Part shown: in pieces, positions 11,704 to 22,685 of the stretch
Layout: each line of letters starts with the position of its first letter
Numbering within the stretch: position 1 is the first letter of the stretch
DNA from: Astrocystis sublimbata
Taxonomy: Eukaryota > Ascomycota > Sordariomycetes > Xylariales > Xylariaceae
NCBI GenBank assembly: GCA_022453515.1
Contig: JAJNNY010000032.1
Location: forward strand, 248,001-312,000
Length of the DNA: 64,000 nt
Direction of reading: 5' to 3'
The notes under the pieces: model-generated
The model's input: only the letters and a program-made list of their open reading frames with translations
What the model was told of the DNA's origin: nothing
Database searches by the model: none
Made by a program: the position numbers and the translations under genes

Positions 11704-12510
11704 GTTGGCGACAGATAGGGTGAGGCGGAAGGGTGGTGAGAGAGTCGGCGCGCGCACGGCAGCCTTGTCGGGCAGCACGGAAGAGCGTGCGGTTCGTATG
11801 GACCGTGGCACTCTAGTGTACGCGATGCCGTGGACCGTGGAGATGGTGTAATTGGGGCGTTTCGAGGACAAGTCGTTGCGGCCCTCGTAGGGTTGAAGGA
11901 GCGCAGACGTCCGCTCAGGCTTCGGTCTGGTACGAATCCACGATTGCGCAATGTGGATTGAGCTAAGTATGCTCAGCTCTCCTGACTTGGATAGAAGAGT
12001 CCAAGTTGTAGTAGGTGGCACATGCTAGTAGGTAGATAGTAGCCTTGTTCTGACTTGCAGCTTGGCTGTAATTTCAGCGGCTACTGTAGTACTTACAGCA
12101 AAGTAAGCATTACGACAATAGTTGCGTTGTCAACTGCGCATTGCGACCAACCAACGGCCCGACATTGGGGGCCTGCCTAGGTACCTGGCCTTAGCTCCCA
12201 GCTTATCGAGGTACCTACGAGCACCTAGCTTACGCGCTAGACGCCGTTGTGTGGGCCTTGCAGCGCAACCCAGTTTCATCTGTAGGTGTCTTGGGTCCAT
12301 GGCTATGATTAGCAAAGGTAGGTAAGGTACGATAAGATAAGGCGATACAGCTGCATGATGATGGTACAGTAGCTACAGGGCAGCAGCTCAATTGTCGCGT
12401 GCTGAATGCGCCTCATCCAACCTGCATCTCCAAACCTCACCTACATTTCCCTCTACATCCCACCTTGCCAGCCCATCGCAGTGACGCCTTGAGGCGCGAA
12501 CCGACAAACC
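11704..12510. promoter_or_regulatory. Divergent promoter region of LUSTR and PPIL2-type genes
   Basis: About 800 bp between divergent starts. The centre (12160-12330) is packed with GGTACCT/CCTAGG/CACCTAGC words and the segment before 12511 is a C-rich leader (CTCACCTACATTTCCCTCTACATCCC-like composition). No gene seen; promoter role is positional inference. Confidence 0.4.
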
Positions 12511-14235
12511 ATGGGCAAAGGCACAGACAAACTCTACATCACACACTCCGAGTGGGCATCCTCCGACTCCTTCTCAGCCAACTCGGGCTCGCGGTCCCAT
12601 GCGAACGGCGCCCCCTTCCGACGCCTGCCCTTCAACTTTTGCGCCGCCAGCCTCCAGCCCTTCCACAACCCCGTATGCACCCCCGACGGCACCATCTTCG
12701 ATGCCGAGGTCATCGCGAAATGGCTGGAGAAGCAGAAGACGAACCCCGTCGACGGGAAGCCGCTCGCCGCGCGCGACCTGATCAAGCTGAACTTCGCGCG
12801 CAACGCCGACGTCGACAGTAAAGCCGCCGACGGCACGGGGAGCGATGGCAAAGGCGACTTCATAGACCCCGTCACTTACAAGGTCTTGACCGACAACACA
12901 CACGTCGTTGCGATTCGGCACGGGACCTACGCCAATGTCTTCGCTTACGACACCATCGACAGGATGAACATCAAGGCCAAGATGTGGCGCGACCTGCTCG
13001 ATGACGAAGAGTTCAGCCGCTCCAACATAATAACACTCCAAGATCCCCAGAATGCCACCAGCAGAGATCTGGGCCAATTCAAGCACTTAACAGACGGTGA
13101 GGGTGCCATATTAACTAAGGAGCAAGAGGAGGAACGCAAGGAGGGCAATGTCAATATCGGTGCCCTGGGCAGGGTTGGTGAGAAGGTCCTACGAGCCAAA
13201 GAGGCGGTCGAGAAAGCGAGGCGGGAGCGCGAAATGGGCCGAGACGTCAATCGCTCGTCGACCTCCGTCGTCAAGACCGGTGCAGGCGCCGTCGTGAAGC
13301 CCAGCATGATTCAGGACAAGAAGAAAGCATACAACGCCGCCGTCTACACAACGGGCAGGGCTGCGGCCAGTTTCACAAGCACAGGCCTAACACCCGAGAC
13401 AAGTGGCGAGCGAGCGATATTGACCGACGAGGAATACATGCTGAAGCCCAAGCGCGTCAAGATACGGGGTTACGCACGAATCGAGACGAATCTAGGCGAC
13501 TTGAATATCGAATTATATACCGAATACGCACCACGCGCAGTCTGGAACTTTACCCGACTCGCCCAGAAGGGCTACTACAAGGGCGTCACCTTCCACCGGA
13601 ACATCAAGAACTTCATGATCCAGGGCGGCGACCCGTCAGGCACCGGACGGCAAGGAGCCAGCATATGGGGCAAGAACTTCCAGGACGAGTTCGAGGGCCC
13701 CAACACGCACGACTCGCGCGGGATATTGAGCATGGCCAACAAGGGAAAAAACACCAACTCGAGCCAGTTCTTCATCACATACCGGCCAGCGAAGCATCTC
13801 GACCATAAACACACCATCTTCGGCAAGGTCGTCGGCGGCTTGGATGTGCTGAGCAGGATGGAGGCTGTGGAAACAGATGGCTCAGATAGGCCGCTGAACA
13901 AGATCGTCATGAAGGAGGTTGTCGTCTACCTCGACCCCTTCGAGGAGTTCCAGAAGCAGAAGGCCGAGAGCGATAAGTCGGCGGAGGCTAAGGCGGCTAT
14001 CGCGAGGTCGGGCGGCACAGATGACGATAAGATGACGTGGACCGGAAAGAGGGTGAGGGCGGACGGCACCGTCGACCAGGACGAAAGCGGCGGCGGCGTG
14101 GGCAAGTACCTCAAAGCGGCAAAGCTGCAGTCGAGCGCAGAGGATGAGATAATAGAAGAGGACCTCGATACGTGGGACGAGCCGGTCAAGAAGAAGCCGA
14201 AGACGGGCGGCTTTGGCAATTTCGATAACTGGTAA
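12511..14235 (+). CDS. U-box cyclophilin, PPIL2/Cyp60 type (splicing-associated peptidyl-prolyl isomerase)
   Basis: Single exon, 574 residues. The N-terminus (MGKGTDKLYITHSEW) and the U-box region (about 35-110, LPFNFCAASLQPFHNPVC followed by GTIFDAEVIAKWLEKQKTNP) are diagnostic of PPIL2. A second U-box-like block (DPVTYKVLTDNTHVVAI) follows. A charged linker (about 190-320) leads to the cyclophilin domain (about 325-475) with FHRNIKNFMIQGGDPSGTG, containing the catalytic Arg, then SQFFIT and HKHTIFGKVVGGLDVL. The Trp that binds cyclosporin in CypA is His here (AKHLDHKH), normal for this subfamily. PPIL2 proteins are nuclear and associate with spliceosomes; the U-box suggests E3 ubiquitin-ligase activity. 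The C-terminus is Lys-rich (VKKKPKTGGFG). The start is strengthened by conservation of the first ten residues. Confidence 0.93.
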   Translation: MGKGTDKLYITHSEWASSDSFSANSGSRSHANGAPFRRLPFNFCAASLQPFHNPVCTPDGTIFDAEVIAKWLEKQKTNPVDGKPLAARDLIKLNFARNADVDSKAADGTGSDGKGDFIDPVTYKVLTDNTHVVAIRHGTYANVFAYDTIDRMNIKAKMWRDLLDDEEFSRSNIITLQDPQNATSRDLGQFKHLTDGEGAILTKEQEEERKEGNVNIGALGRVGEKVLRAKEAVEKARREREMGRDVNRSSTSVVKTGAGAVVKPSMIQDKKKAYNAAVYTTGRAAASFTSTGLTPETSGERAILTDEEYMLKPKRVKIRGYARIETNLGDLNIELYTEYAPRAVWNFTRLAQKGYYKGVTFHRNIKNFMIQGGDPSGTGRQGASIWGKNFQDEFEGPNTHDSRGILSMANKGKNTNSSQFFITYRPAKHLDHKHTIFGKVVGGLDVLSRMEAVETDGSDRPLNKIVMKEVVVYLDPFEEFQKQKAESDKSAEAKAAIARSGGTDDDKMTWTGKRVRADGTVDQDESGGGVGKYLKAAKLQSSAEDEIIEEDLDTWDEPVKKKPKTGGFGNFDNW

Positions 14236-15312
14236 ATAAAACTTGCGAAACTCCACGAGACATGCACCGAAGATACCCAAGTATATATACCCCCACAGCA
14301 TTTAGCCAGCATAATCCAAAAGTTCGTACGGTCTTGCAAGTTGATATGATACCTGCCCCACAGCCTCGCTTTCGTATTGGAATGCGCACAGATAGAATTA
14401 TGAAGAGAGCGAATGTGAGACTATGGTGTGGGTTTTTATTCATTGGTGAGTTGATAATATGGGCTTAAGGCTATGCTTGATTCTCAGAAGGACAGCTTGC
14501 TGTCCCCAGTACAACTTCCAATGCCCTCACAGATCGTGGAGTTGTCGAGCTAATCGTATTCCATGAAGACGGAACCACTGTGATAAGTCTCGGCGCTTGC
14601 TCAAAACATCCGGCGTGGAGAGATGCTAGGATGTTGTAAGTTAGATGAGTTTGTGCTCAGGAACTCTCTAGAGGCTGTGGTGGGTATGCCAAATCAGTCA
14701 TATCCTGTGCCTTTCGGCACATATGTAGAGATACCATTTATATGGGTCGATTTAGTGAAGTGTCCATCTCTTTTTCGACCTCCAAGGCGTGGCACGGTAT
14801 TCGAATTTTGTATGCGTCGCGACGCAGATGTATATGTACAAACCACAGTTATTTTGAAGTTTGGGTCATTGCTCAGGCTCCCACGTTAACTGGCGCAATG
14901 ACCACAAGGGCTGCCACCGCCATGATGGCTTCGTCGGAACACATGGTCATCCCTGAGACGGTTTGGTCGTCTCAACTAACATTTGACTCGTCAAGAGCTT
15001 GCGGCGTGAGATAGAGTATGAAATCTCCAAGGGCTCCGCAGTGCAGTCGCTCACCGACTGGTGTCGCCATCACGAGAGGCCACGATATGTTGATCTCGTG
15101 CTACAGCCGTTTTCCAATGCCATACTCTAAGAGAGTCTGGCTCAACGAGCCGGGCATGGGGAATTATATACGTGCGCGCAAGGCATGCTTTGGGTATAAC
15201 CAGATGAGAAGTTAGGCCAAGGGGGTATAGTCGTAAGAACGCAACGCCCAAGACCGGCGACGCTTCGAGAGTGCGAGACATGGCGTATGCATCGTATCCA
15301 AGTCCCATAGTC
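14236..15312. other. Convergent intergenic region
   Basis: About 1.1 kb between the 3' ends of the PPIL2-type and Swc5 genes. A TATATATAC run lies near 14282. Open frames are under 100 codons and look random; nothing else is seen. Confidence 0.55.
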
Positions 15313-16329
15313 TCATCCGCGAATAGCCATCCTGGCTCGTCGTGCCTCTTCCTCTTTGTTGTACTCCACGCGCTGCAAGAAATCCTGCCGATTCAGCAAG
15401 GACTCCTTCGACTTGCCGGCGAGCTCGAGCTCGTCCTTGATGCCCTCCTTGTCGACGTAACCAGCCCAGTCCATGCGACTCTTCTCGACAACGTTGAGCT
15501 TCTTGGCCTTGGCCTCCTTGTCGCGGAGTTCGAGCCGTATGCGCATGCCCAGCTTCAGATCGGCTCGCTGGGCCAGCCCTTCGACGACGGGCTCGAATAT
15601 GGAGCGGAAGGCCTGGCGCGGTTTCCGTTTCGGCTGCTCGTCATCGGGTTGATCGGCCGCGGCCAGGTTCGCTGGATCTTGGGAGGCGAGGTAGAGCCTG
15701 GCTTCGGCCGAGTCGCGCGCGACTAGTTTCTCTTCCGTGTGTACTTTGCCGGCGAAGTTGTAGGTGCGCTTGATCTTGATCATGCCTGACGCGTTGCCGT
15801 CGTTCGAGTTTGTCGGGGCCGTCTTGGTAGTATCCCCAGCCGGCTCGTCGCCACCGCGGCCGGGTTGGTGGTTCTCCTTGTCGTGTCGCGCATCGGCTTT
15901 GGGCGGTATGAGCGGCGCAGCGATCAGCTGTGCCCAGACATCGTCGACGTTGATGGTCACCGGTCCGCTGGCCGCAAGGGATTTCCGTTCGGCCTTCTCC
16001 AGCGCGCGCTGCCGTCTCGTCTTGATGAGGCCGCCTTCGCCTCCTTCTTCGTCGTCGGGTTGCTCATCGTTTCGTTTGGACTTTTTCTGGCGCTTCTTCC
16101 CTTTTTGTATGATGGTCTCGTCGCCTGAGTTCTCGAAGTCGTCTTGGGCGGGGTCGGCATCGTTCCGCTTTCTCTTGGGTGTTGCGCCGACGGCTTTATC
16201 GTCGACAGCTGCTTCCGGTTCTGATTCCGAATCTGATCCTGATCCGTCCTCTACGGGCGCCGCGTCGGGCGCAAAGTCCGAATCTTCCCCAGAGGCATAG
16301 TCTTCGTCGATCAGGGGGTCTGCAGACAT
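15313..16329 (-). CDS. swc5: SWR1-complex subunit Swc5 (BCNT-C domain protein)
   Basis: Single exon, 338 residues. The N-terminal third is acidic (EDSDFAPDAAPVEDGSGSDS and later EEGGEGG), with Lys/Arg-rich blocks (KRKRND, KGKKRQKKSKR) that look like nuclear localisation signals. The C-terminal 80 residues are the BCNT-C domain: LNVVEKSRMDWAGYVDKEG, DELELAGKSKESLLNRQDFL and QRVEYNKEEEARR, closely matching the family (animal CFDP1, yeast Swc5). Swc5 activates the SWR1 remodeller, which exchanges H2A for H2A.Z, and its acidic part binds H2A-H2B. The length is close to yeast Swc5 (303). The start MSADPLIDEDYASG fits the family's acidic N-terminus. The upstream region on the minus strand is its promoter. 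Confidence 0.92.
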   Translation of the reverse strand: MSADPLIDEDYASGEDSDFAPDAAPVEDGSGSDSESEPEAAVDDKAVGATPKRKRNDADPAQDDFENSGDETIIQKGKKRQKKSKRNDEQPDDEEGGEGGLIKTRRQRALEKAERKSLAASGPVTINVDDVWAQLIAAPLIPPKADARHDKENHQPGRGGDEPAGDTTKTAPTNSNDGNASGMIKIKRTYNFAGKVHTEEKLVARDSAEARLYLASQDPANLAAADQPDDEQPKRKPRQAFRSIFEPVVEGLAQRADLKLGMRIRLELRDKEAKAKKLNVVEKSRMDWAGYVDKEGIKDELELAGKSKESLLNRQDFLQRVEYNKEEEARRARMAIRG

Positions 16330-17620
16330 TGTGATCGTTTGTTTGGCGGCATCTAGCCAAGGTGACTACCTAGGGAGAATCAAGACTTGAAGATGTAACT
16401 GTAATGGAAGTATAAGGTGCACCTGCCCCCCTGCATGCATTGGGTAACGCGGGCGCGAGCTGGCAATTAGTGGAGACACTGTTACTGCACTAGCTTGGTA
16501 CCTAGCGGGCCTAGGGTACCTAATTGAACTCTGGGGCTGCTGTTGTAGGCCCCGTAGGCTCTTACAATTCTGGCAAATGGGAAAATAGTCACTTTTTGAC
16601 TGTTACCACACTTGCATTAGAGATATCTCACCATTACTCAAAAGGGTAAACTTAGAAACCTATGGATGATCAATTAATGCAGGCTGTCATCGGTGCGTCT
16701 ATATTCAGAGAAATGGATCAGAGTGATATTATGTGGTTAGCACCATGTCTATAAATCTGGGTTGACTCGCCCGAGATATTACCTTTCGGTTCTATGATAA
16801 CATTGTGCGATATAGTAAGGCAAGACTCAGCGTACTCATCTTATAATGGCGTGAATAAGTATTTTGGTTTGTTATAAGATGATATGCAAATTTCTAATAA
16901 AAAATAAATAAAAAATAGTCCGAATTGAGCATTCTGAGTTCACTTAACTCGCCATGCCACGACGAACGATCTCTGCGAGCTGAGTGATCCAATATTCTAC
17001 CTAGGTCACTAAAGATAACATGGTATGGAACTTACAGTATTACCTCTGTATCTAGTCGTTAGTCTGAGATCTTCCTCGGGATAACAGCACCTTCTTCCTA
17101 AAGAGTGAGAGCCCCCTTAACGCTTAAGCTACTTTCAAACAGCATCCTTTGGTTTTCCTATTTATGCAAATTAAGAGTCCCCCAACATGTCTGCCTATTT
17201 CATCAAGTAAAAGATGGCATTAAAGCACATGAGCCTCCCCCTCCTTCCCCACCCTTTTCTAATATATCTATAGATACCAGGCCTCATGTCCCTAACATAA
17301 CGTAAAAGGGTGCTGAGCCAATAGTGGACGGTGGTTATATGGAGGGGGGGAGTACATGCCTAGTCCTCAGCTAAACTACCAGGATAAGTATATAGGGGGC
17401 GTGGTTCGTGAAAGGGGCGCATGGGAAAGAACGTACGCAACTCAACTTTAATTGACGTTCTTACCGCCCTTCCCTTAGTTCGCTGTGGCTAGAACAGTTG
17501 ACTACGACATCATGCTGGAAACCCAGGAGGACAACAAATTCCCAATTTAGTGATTGCTATCCGCAAATCCCCTAATAGATTATTAAATGGGAAATAACTC
17601 TTCAAAGCTGAGCCCGCCGA
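16330..17620. other. AT-rich intergenic region
   Basis: The Swc5 promoter side (16330-16560) is mixed composition with CCTAGG/GGTACC words. From about 16,570 to 17,600 the DNA becomes clearly AT-rich, including a run of AATAAAAAATAAATAAAA near 16,897, interrupted by C-rich (17,231-17,260) and G-rich (17,341-17,350) patches. There is no coding potential. The patchy AT-richness next to a decayed gene is compatible with old, mutated repeat DNA (possibly RIP-altered), which is inference. Confidence 0.45.
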
Positions 17621-19354
17621 TCACGACTGCCCATCCCAGGGTGTCGAACGTGCCACGACAGTCTGCAAGTTACAGTATGCTTTCATGCCGTCGACGCCCC
17701 ATTCAACACCAATCCCGCTATTCTTAACCCCGCCAAATGGGATCTTGGCCCCTATCTCAGCGTGGCTATTGATCCAAACCGTCCCCGATTGGAGTCTGCT
17801 TGACATTCTCTCTGCTTGCTCCATGTTACGGGTCCAGATAGAGGCACCCAACCCCTACTCAGTCTTGTTAGCTCTGTTTATGACATCATCTTCGTATTTC
17901 CATTTAAGAAATGGCAGGACGGGACCTGTAAATTGCTGTCTTAGTTGACGGTAGATAGATAGGCCCAGGGCCGAGTAATACTGACCGAACTGTTCCACGG
18001 ACACAACTCGAGAATCTTCGGGAGGATTGTCGACGATTGTAGGAGTGAAGAAGTACCCGCAACTTTCTCCAGCTCCTGGTAGTGGTTCAGTACTACCAGT
18101 TGCAATTTTGAGTTTCGACGATTCGATGTCAGCCAGCAGGTCTCGCACTCGCTCGAACTGCTGTACATTAGTGATAGGGGGAATGAAAACGCCGTCTTGA
18201 AACCCATCACCAGGCTTGAAGTGCGGTAGAATAGCGACCGCAGTTGCTAGGACAGCATCATAGACATCTTCGTGTACCTGCCAAGTGGAAATATCTAATG
18301 TCAGCACTTCCCCCCCAGGTTGTTATGTGAGATCTTCTTACTACAAGATGGTCAGCATGCCTCATGGAAAAAGTTCAGAAAAAAGGAGTGACTTGAACGT
18401 CTCTGCACTTACCGTAAAGACGCTTGATGGTGCAGCAGATTTGACCAGCGTTATCAAAGGCAATGGCCAAAATGGTTTGGATCGCACTGAGGTTGGCGTC
18501 AGCGCAAATGATAGCTGGATCGTTTCCACCCATCTCAAGGGTGACTCGTTTCAGAGTCCGGCTGCAAGATTCCATGACCTTCTTTCCCGTAACAGTTGAG
18601 CCTGTGAACGAGATCTTGTCGATTCCGGGATGCTCGGTCATCCAAGGTCCAAGATTGTCATCTCCGCTAAGAGCCTGCAGAACGCCGGGTGGAAAGAATC
18701 TCAGGCCTAGCTCGGCAAGTTTCAAATTGCAATACGGCGTGAAAGGCGACGGCTTCAGGATTAAAACGTTTCCCGTCAGTAGCGCTGGGCCAATCTTTCC
18801 GCACGCCAACGGTTGGACGGGATAATTCCATGGTACAATGGCTGCCACAACGCCTAAAGGCGTGTGGCGTGTGACAATACGGCGTTTGTCATTTTCCTCA
18901 AGCACAGTTTCCGGGAGGGAAAGTTCGCAAAAGTCGCGAAGCCATCGAACCCCCGTCTTCAACTCCACTTGTGCTCGGGGAAACTAGTTTAATTTAGTTA
19001 AGAACATGAACGAGCACCGATGAATTTCAATTGCCTTCTCGTACAGGTTTTGCCTTGTTCTTTTGTCAGCATCCTCGCAAACTCGTCCTGTTGATCCTCT
19101 AACGCAGCAGCGAACTCGAGTATTGCTTTCTTGCGGTCTTCCCAGGGCACTTTTGCCCAGGAGGCTGCGGCATGTCTGGCCGCATGCACTGCGCGATCAA
19201 GGTCTTCTGGTGTACTCAGGGGAACTGGTGGGTTTTTTCCCAGAGTAGATGGATTGATGGAAAAGCGAGTTTCGGATGTGTCGCTAAGCTTTCCATTGAT
19301 GACATTGCTAAAGGTCTCGAAATTGAGAACAGTATCGGTCTGCAAATTCGACAT
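17621..19354 (-). pseudogene. Decayed aldehyde dehydrogenase (NAD(P)-dependent ALDH superfamily)
   Basis: Reading from 19354, coding blocks cover the whole ALDH fold: MSNLQTDTVLNFETFSNVI, then EDRKKAILEFAAALEDQ and LTKEQGKT, WLRDFCELS, VVAAIVPWNYPVQP, GNVLILKPSPFTP, ISFTGSTVTGKKVM, the catalytic Glu motif LEMGGNDPAI and catalytic Cys motif NAGQICC, then EQFG-PVLPFLKW (across a 57-nt in-frame intron) and SGTVWINSH, FGGVKNSGIG. Three faults are visible. An in-frame TAG (17857-17855) replaces the Tyr/Cys codon expected in NKTE-x-GLGAS. The intron near 19044-18984 joins phase 1 to phase 0, leaving one extra T. The intron ending at 18278 is off by one base unless a weaker acceptor at 18295 adds six residues. 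The catalytic residues remain, so decay appears recent. A gene with unusual splicing is less likely because no splice choice removes the TAG. Confidence 0.72.
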
Positions 19355-20308
19355 GGTGATGGAAAGCCCGGTCTAGAGCGAGAGCATATGCCAGAACGTG
19401 ATGTAAACTGAATCAAAGATGCAAGGCAGATTCAGCGAAGGAGGAATGTTGCTTTCTAGTGTAAATGAACCCAGGCGGGGAGGTGGACGGGAACAAAGAC
19501 ATTTTGGGGGGGAAGCAGACTGTTGGTTGTAAATCCCTATTTTGATACCGGTAGAAGGGAACGTCGTACCATTTGTCAAGGGCGGCCTGTCCTTTTCTTA
19601 AAATAATAAAAGATGTCAAACAGGCTCACCGGAACTGTTAGTGGTTTGCTTCGCCTCTGTGTTCTGCAGGATGATGCTACCAACAACAACAAAGAGAGCA
19701 CAATAGTAGACTTCTTGTATACAACCTCAATTAAATCGATACCTAATTTGGACACTGGAGCTGCCGTTGTAGGTGCTAGGACCACATCAAATCAGCGAAA
19801 CTGGAAACATCGAAACCCCATTTGCAATTACCATCCTCAACTCGTAATTCCTCGATGCCCCAGGATGGAAATCATGAACGAATGGGGCTATAAATGGTGA
19901 GCTAAGCAAGCACTTCGTCCTTTGCCAAAACAGTATCGATCCCGAATCTAGTCTCACTGCTTTTCTGCATAGGTTGCCTTTCTCTTACACGACACGGTTT
20001 ACAATGGACTCAATGTTCTTGACCGTGTGTATCATATACGCATCATGCATTCGTAATGAATTCTTGACTGTAAACAACGGACTTGTGGCCTCATGAGGAA
20101 AGGGACAGCAGCAATACAATGGCTACCTACTTACCTAGTCGAAACATATTATTCAGACCTAATGTCAATAGTTTGTTTGAATAAGACGTTTAAATCAGCA
20201 AGCGGGCATCGTGGTCTGTATTTTTCGAACATTGTTAAGCACCAATGCTAGAGAGCAAGTCGATGCATCAGAATCATATGATAATTTTGTCCAAAATCCC
20301 CGAGATCG
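19355..20308. other. Divergent intergenic region (ALDH pseudogene / CsbD-like gene)
   Basis: No supported gene. A plus-strand open frame at 19613-19900 (95 codons) has no recognisable domain and lies in the shared upstream region. A CTATAAATGG box at about 19,889 could be a TATA element but no gene start follows at a normal distance. Confidence 0.4.
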
Positions 20309-20333
20309 TGACGTGACTATGCAATTGACGTCA
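20309..20333 (+). promoter_or_regulatory. CRE-type (ATF/CREB bZIP) sites upstream of the CsbD-like gene
   Basis: A perfect TGACGTCA palindrome at 20326-20333 and a TGACGT half-site at 20309-20314 sit about 185-210 bp before the start codon. In fungi such sites are bound by Atf1/AtfA-type bZIP factors downstream of the stress MAP kinase. The spacing suits a promoter element; binding is inferred. Confidence 0.5.
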
Positions 20334-20516
20334 TCGGTGAGGTCATTATATCCTGGTCTTGGCCACGATTATATGTGAGACCGATAACCTTCTCTGGAGA
20401 CTTTGAATCGACTTGGAAGTTGCAAATACCTTGTGTTAATTGAACTCATAGCCCACTTGACGTATAACATATCCCAGACTAAAGATTCTCAAAACCACAC
20501 CCCACTACATATCACC

Positions 20517-20972
20517 ATGTCGGCCAACGAGAACAACCAGCCCTCTCTCATCGGCGGCCACGCTGAGTACGTGAAAGGAGCTACAGAGGTAAGATTCTTT
20601 GCGCACCTTTTCCTCGTATGTAATATCGATGAGTATTGAGCTCACATTGATTTACAGGCTGCTATTGGAAATGCCACCGGCTCGCATGCTTGGACATCAT
20701 CTGGAGAGCAAGCGAAGGCTCATGCTGTCGACACCATGAAGAAGGCTGGTGAGCAGAGGGATTCTTCACAAGGCTAGTACGTAACCGACCATTGTTGTGT
20801 TTCCCTCTTTTTCTTAGCATGTGTCGCCAACACAGCTTCACTGGGCCTTTTTCTCTGCTGCCGATGATGATATGCTGACTTCAGTGATAGTGGTGCGGCC
20901 GAGCAGAAACTAGGCCAGGTTACCGGCTGCGAGGGAATGACCAACGAAGGCGCTGCCAGCAAAAAGCAGTGA
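20517..20972 (+). CDS. CsbD-like small stress protein
   Basis: Three exons, 20517-20588, 20658-20776 and 20885-20972, with introns of 69 and 108 nt (GTAAG and GTACGT donors, TACAG and TTCAG acceptors); frame is kept and the product has 92 residues. It is small, hydrophilic and rich in Gly, Ala, Lys, Glu, with the repeated pattern GxAxxxxG seen in CsbD-domain proteins: VKGATEAAIGNATGS, EQAKAHAVDTMKKAG, EQKLGQVTG. Bacterial CsbD is a general-stress protein; fungal relatives are often annotated as cruciform-DNA or mismatch recognition proteins, but the biochemical role is poorly known. CRE sites upstream suggest stress or conidial induction. A lone Cys (GCEG) lies near the C-terminus. Confidence 0.8.
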
Positions 20973-22602
20973 AGAGGCGGAGGAGGCGGAGGAGGCTGAC
21001 AGTGTATGATATTTATGTATGAATTACGAATTCTCATGATCTACTCCCTGTGTGGATGAGGACTGGTGCGCTTCTGAGGGTTGTAGCTCTCCTGGACTTT
21101 CTATTGCCCATGTTACCCGACGCCATATGTTAGAAGCTCAGGGGCCAAGGTGGTGGCTGTTACTGGCAGCAACACACGTTACCCATAAGCCGACCGCTTT
21201 TTCTTGTGCTCAAATTTACACTATAACCATAGTATCGGTAAATCAGCCGCCGTGTCAGTGTTTATGTTAAGATATGCACCCCAACAGAAAGCGTTTCCTT
21301 TGGTCCCCTGGAATTAATGCTCCGGGACGTAAGCTTAAAAGCTTCTCCACTGCCGAAATTCCAACTGTAATTGGTCCATAGACAGCATTAGTTTAAATGC
21401 ACATCTCGTGGCAGACAGGCTCTCCCTTGCTACTATGGGCCCATCATGGATTTTACCTGTGCGCTTTCTCTAGCCTGTCGATTTTGGTTCCTCTGGCGAT
21501 GCTGATAGGTACCTCGCAGGAGACAAGCTTTCCACTGCTAACGATGTCAACTTGACAAGTCGGCATATATAGCCCTCCAGGATCATGTTTGTTAGCTCGG
21601 CGCTAGAGGCTTGTGCCGTCAAGAAAAATCTGGGTTGAAAACACCCTTGGTCTACTTGATGGACAGGGGCTTCTTAAGTGGCAAAAACGCTCGGATACTA
21701 ATCAACAGCAAAGTATCGCACAGAAATGCCACGACAGCCGAGGCAGCGTCGTGGCGGTAGTACTGTACTCCTGCTGTACTGCTCTGGCCTCTAGCGTCGA
21801 GCTAACAATCATCATCCTGGAGGAGTGGGAGTACCCTAAGCAAGCGAGGCAAGCTAAGATACCCGAGTGAACGATCTTTCACGATATTCAGGGCCCCCAA
21901 GCTCTTGTTTTGCAGCCAACTGGATCCAAAAAGCTGAAACCGACCAACCAACCAGCTTACATTGCCAAGATGTCTAGCTCTATATCCGGTACTTTTGAGT
22001 CATATTACTGCAACGTTGTAGATATTCGCATATGTTTTAACAGCGAGCGAATGTTTCTTTTTCGCGAAACCTTTGCTAGGCAGACAAGGCAATTCGGCTT
22101 CAAGATGGTGATGGGAACTTCAAGAATGCCATGTGTCCCAGTACAGCACATCTGGTGACATTATCGAATAAGATCATCTGCACGTTATCTTGGCGTGTCG
22201 TAAGCTCGAATACCTCCCATTTGCGATGGCATAGACGAATAAAGATACATAATGCCGTATGCCTACCTGGCTTGCACCAACAAGTGCCTGAACTAGATCA
22301 CTACTTCGGATATGCCCGCCGAGTTCATTACATTCGTCTTTGTTCTTTGCTTCGGTACCTGCTCTGCAACTCGGCTGTCCAGGCCAGAGAAACAAGGAGT
22401 TTCTCGCAAATTTGGACAGATGCGGGATCAGCACCAATTGGTGATCAAAGTTCAGATGGACCCGCATGTTTGGGATGGATCGAAAGATCTGGCACCTCAT
22501 TCGGAACTGGACCCTGAAATTACTTATTCTGTTGGTTCATTGGACGTGATGGGCAGGGGCCTGCAGTACATCGCCTTGCCGAATGTCTGGTACAGTACCT
22601 CC
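20973..22602. other. Intergenic region, no supported gene
   Basis: Starts with the 3' UTR of the CsbD-like gene, which includes a GGCGGAGGAGG tandem at about 20,975-20,995. The remaining sequence has balanced composition; open frames up to about 128 codons overlap each other on both strands without any motif. I see nothing that supports a gene. Confidence 0.5.
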
Positions 22603-22685
22603 CGAGGCGCTGTTCAAATCAAGTGATCGTGCTCCTAGTACTAGTGGGTCTGGGAACACGATCACTTAATTCGAACAGCGCCTCG
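22603..22685. repeat. Near-perfect foldback (29-bp arms, 25-nt loop)
   Basis: The arm at 22603-22631 and the arm at 22657-22685 are reverse complements at 27 of 29 positions. Both mismatches become G-U wobble pairs if the minus strand is transcribed, so a minus-strand RNA would form an uninterrupted 29-bp hairpin. The loop contains the palindrome CTAGTACTAG. No direct flanking duplication is obvious. It could be a small transposon remnant, a milRNA-type precursor, or a chance-fixed inverted duplication. Confidence 0.75.

Noticed and set aside
19613..19900. 95-codon open frame upstream of the CsbD-like gene
   Set aside because: No domain, no splice or promoter support, lies in the shared upstream region.
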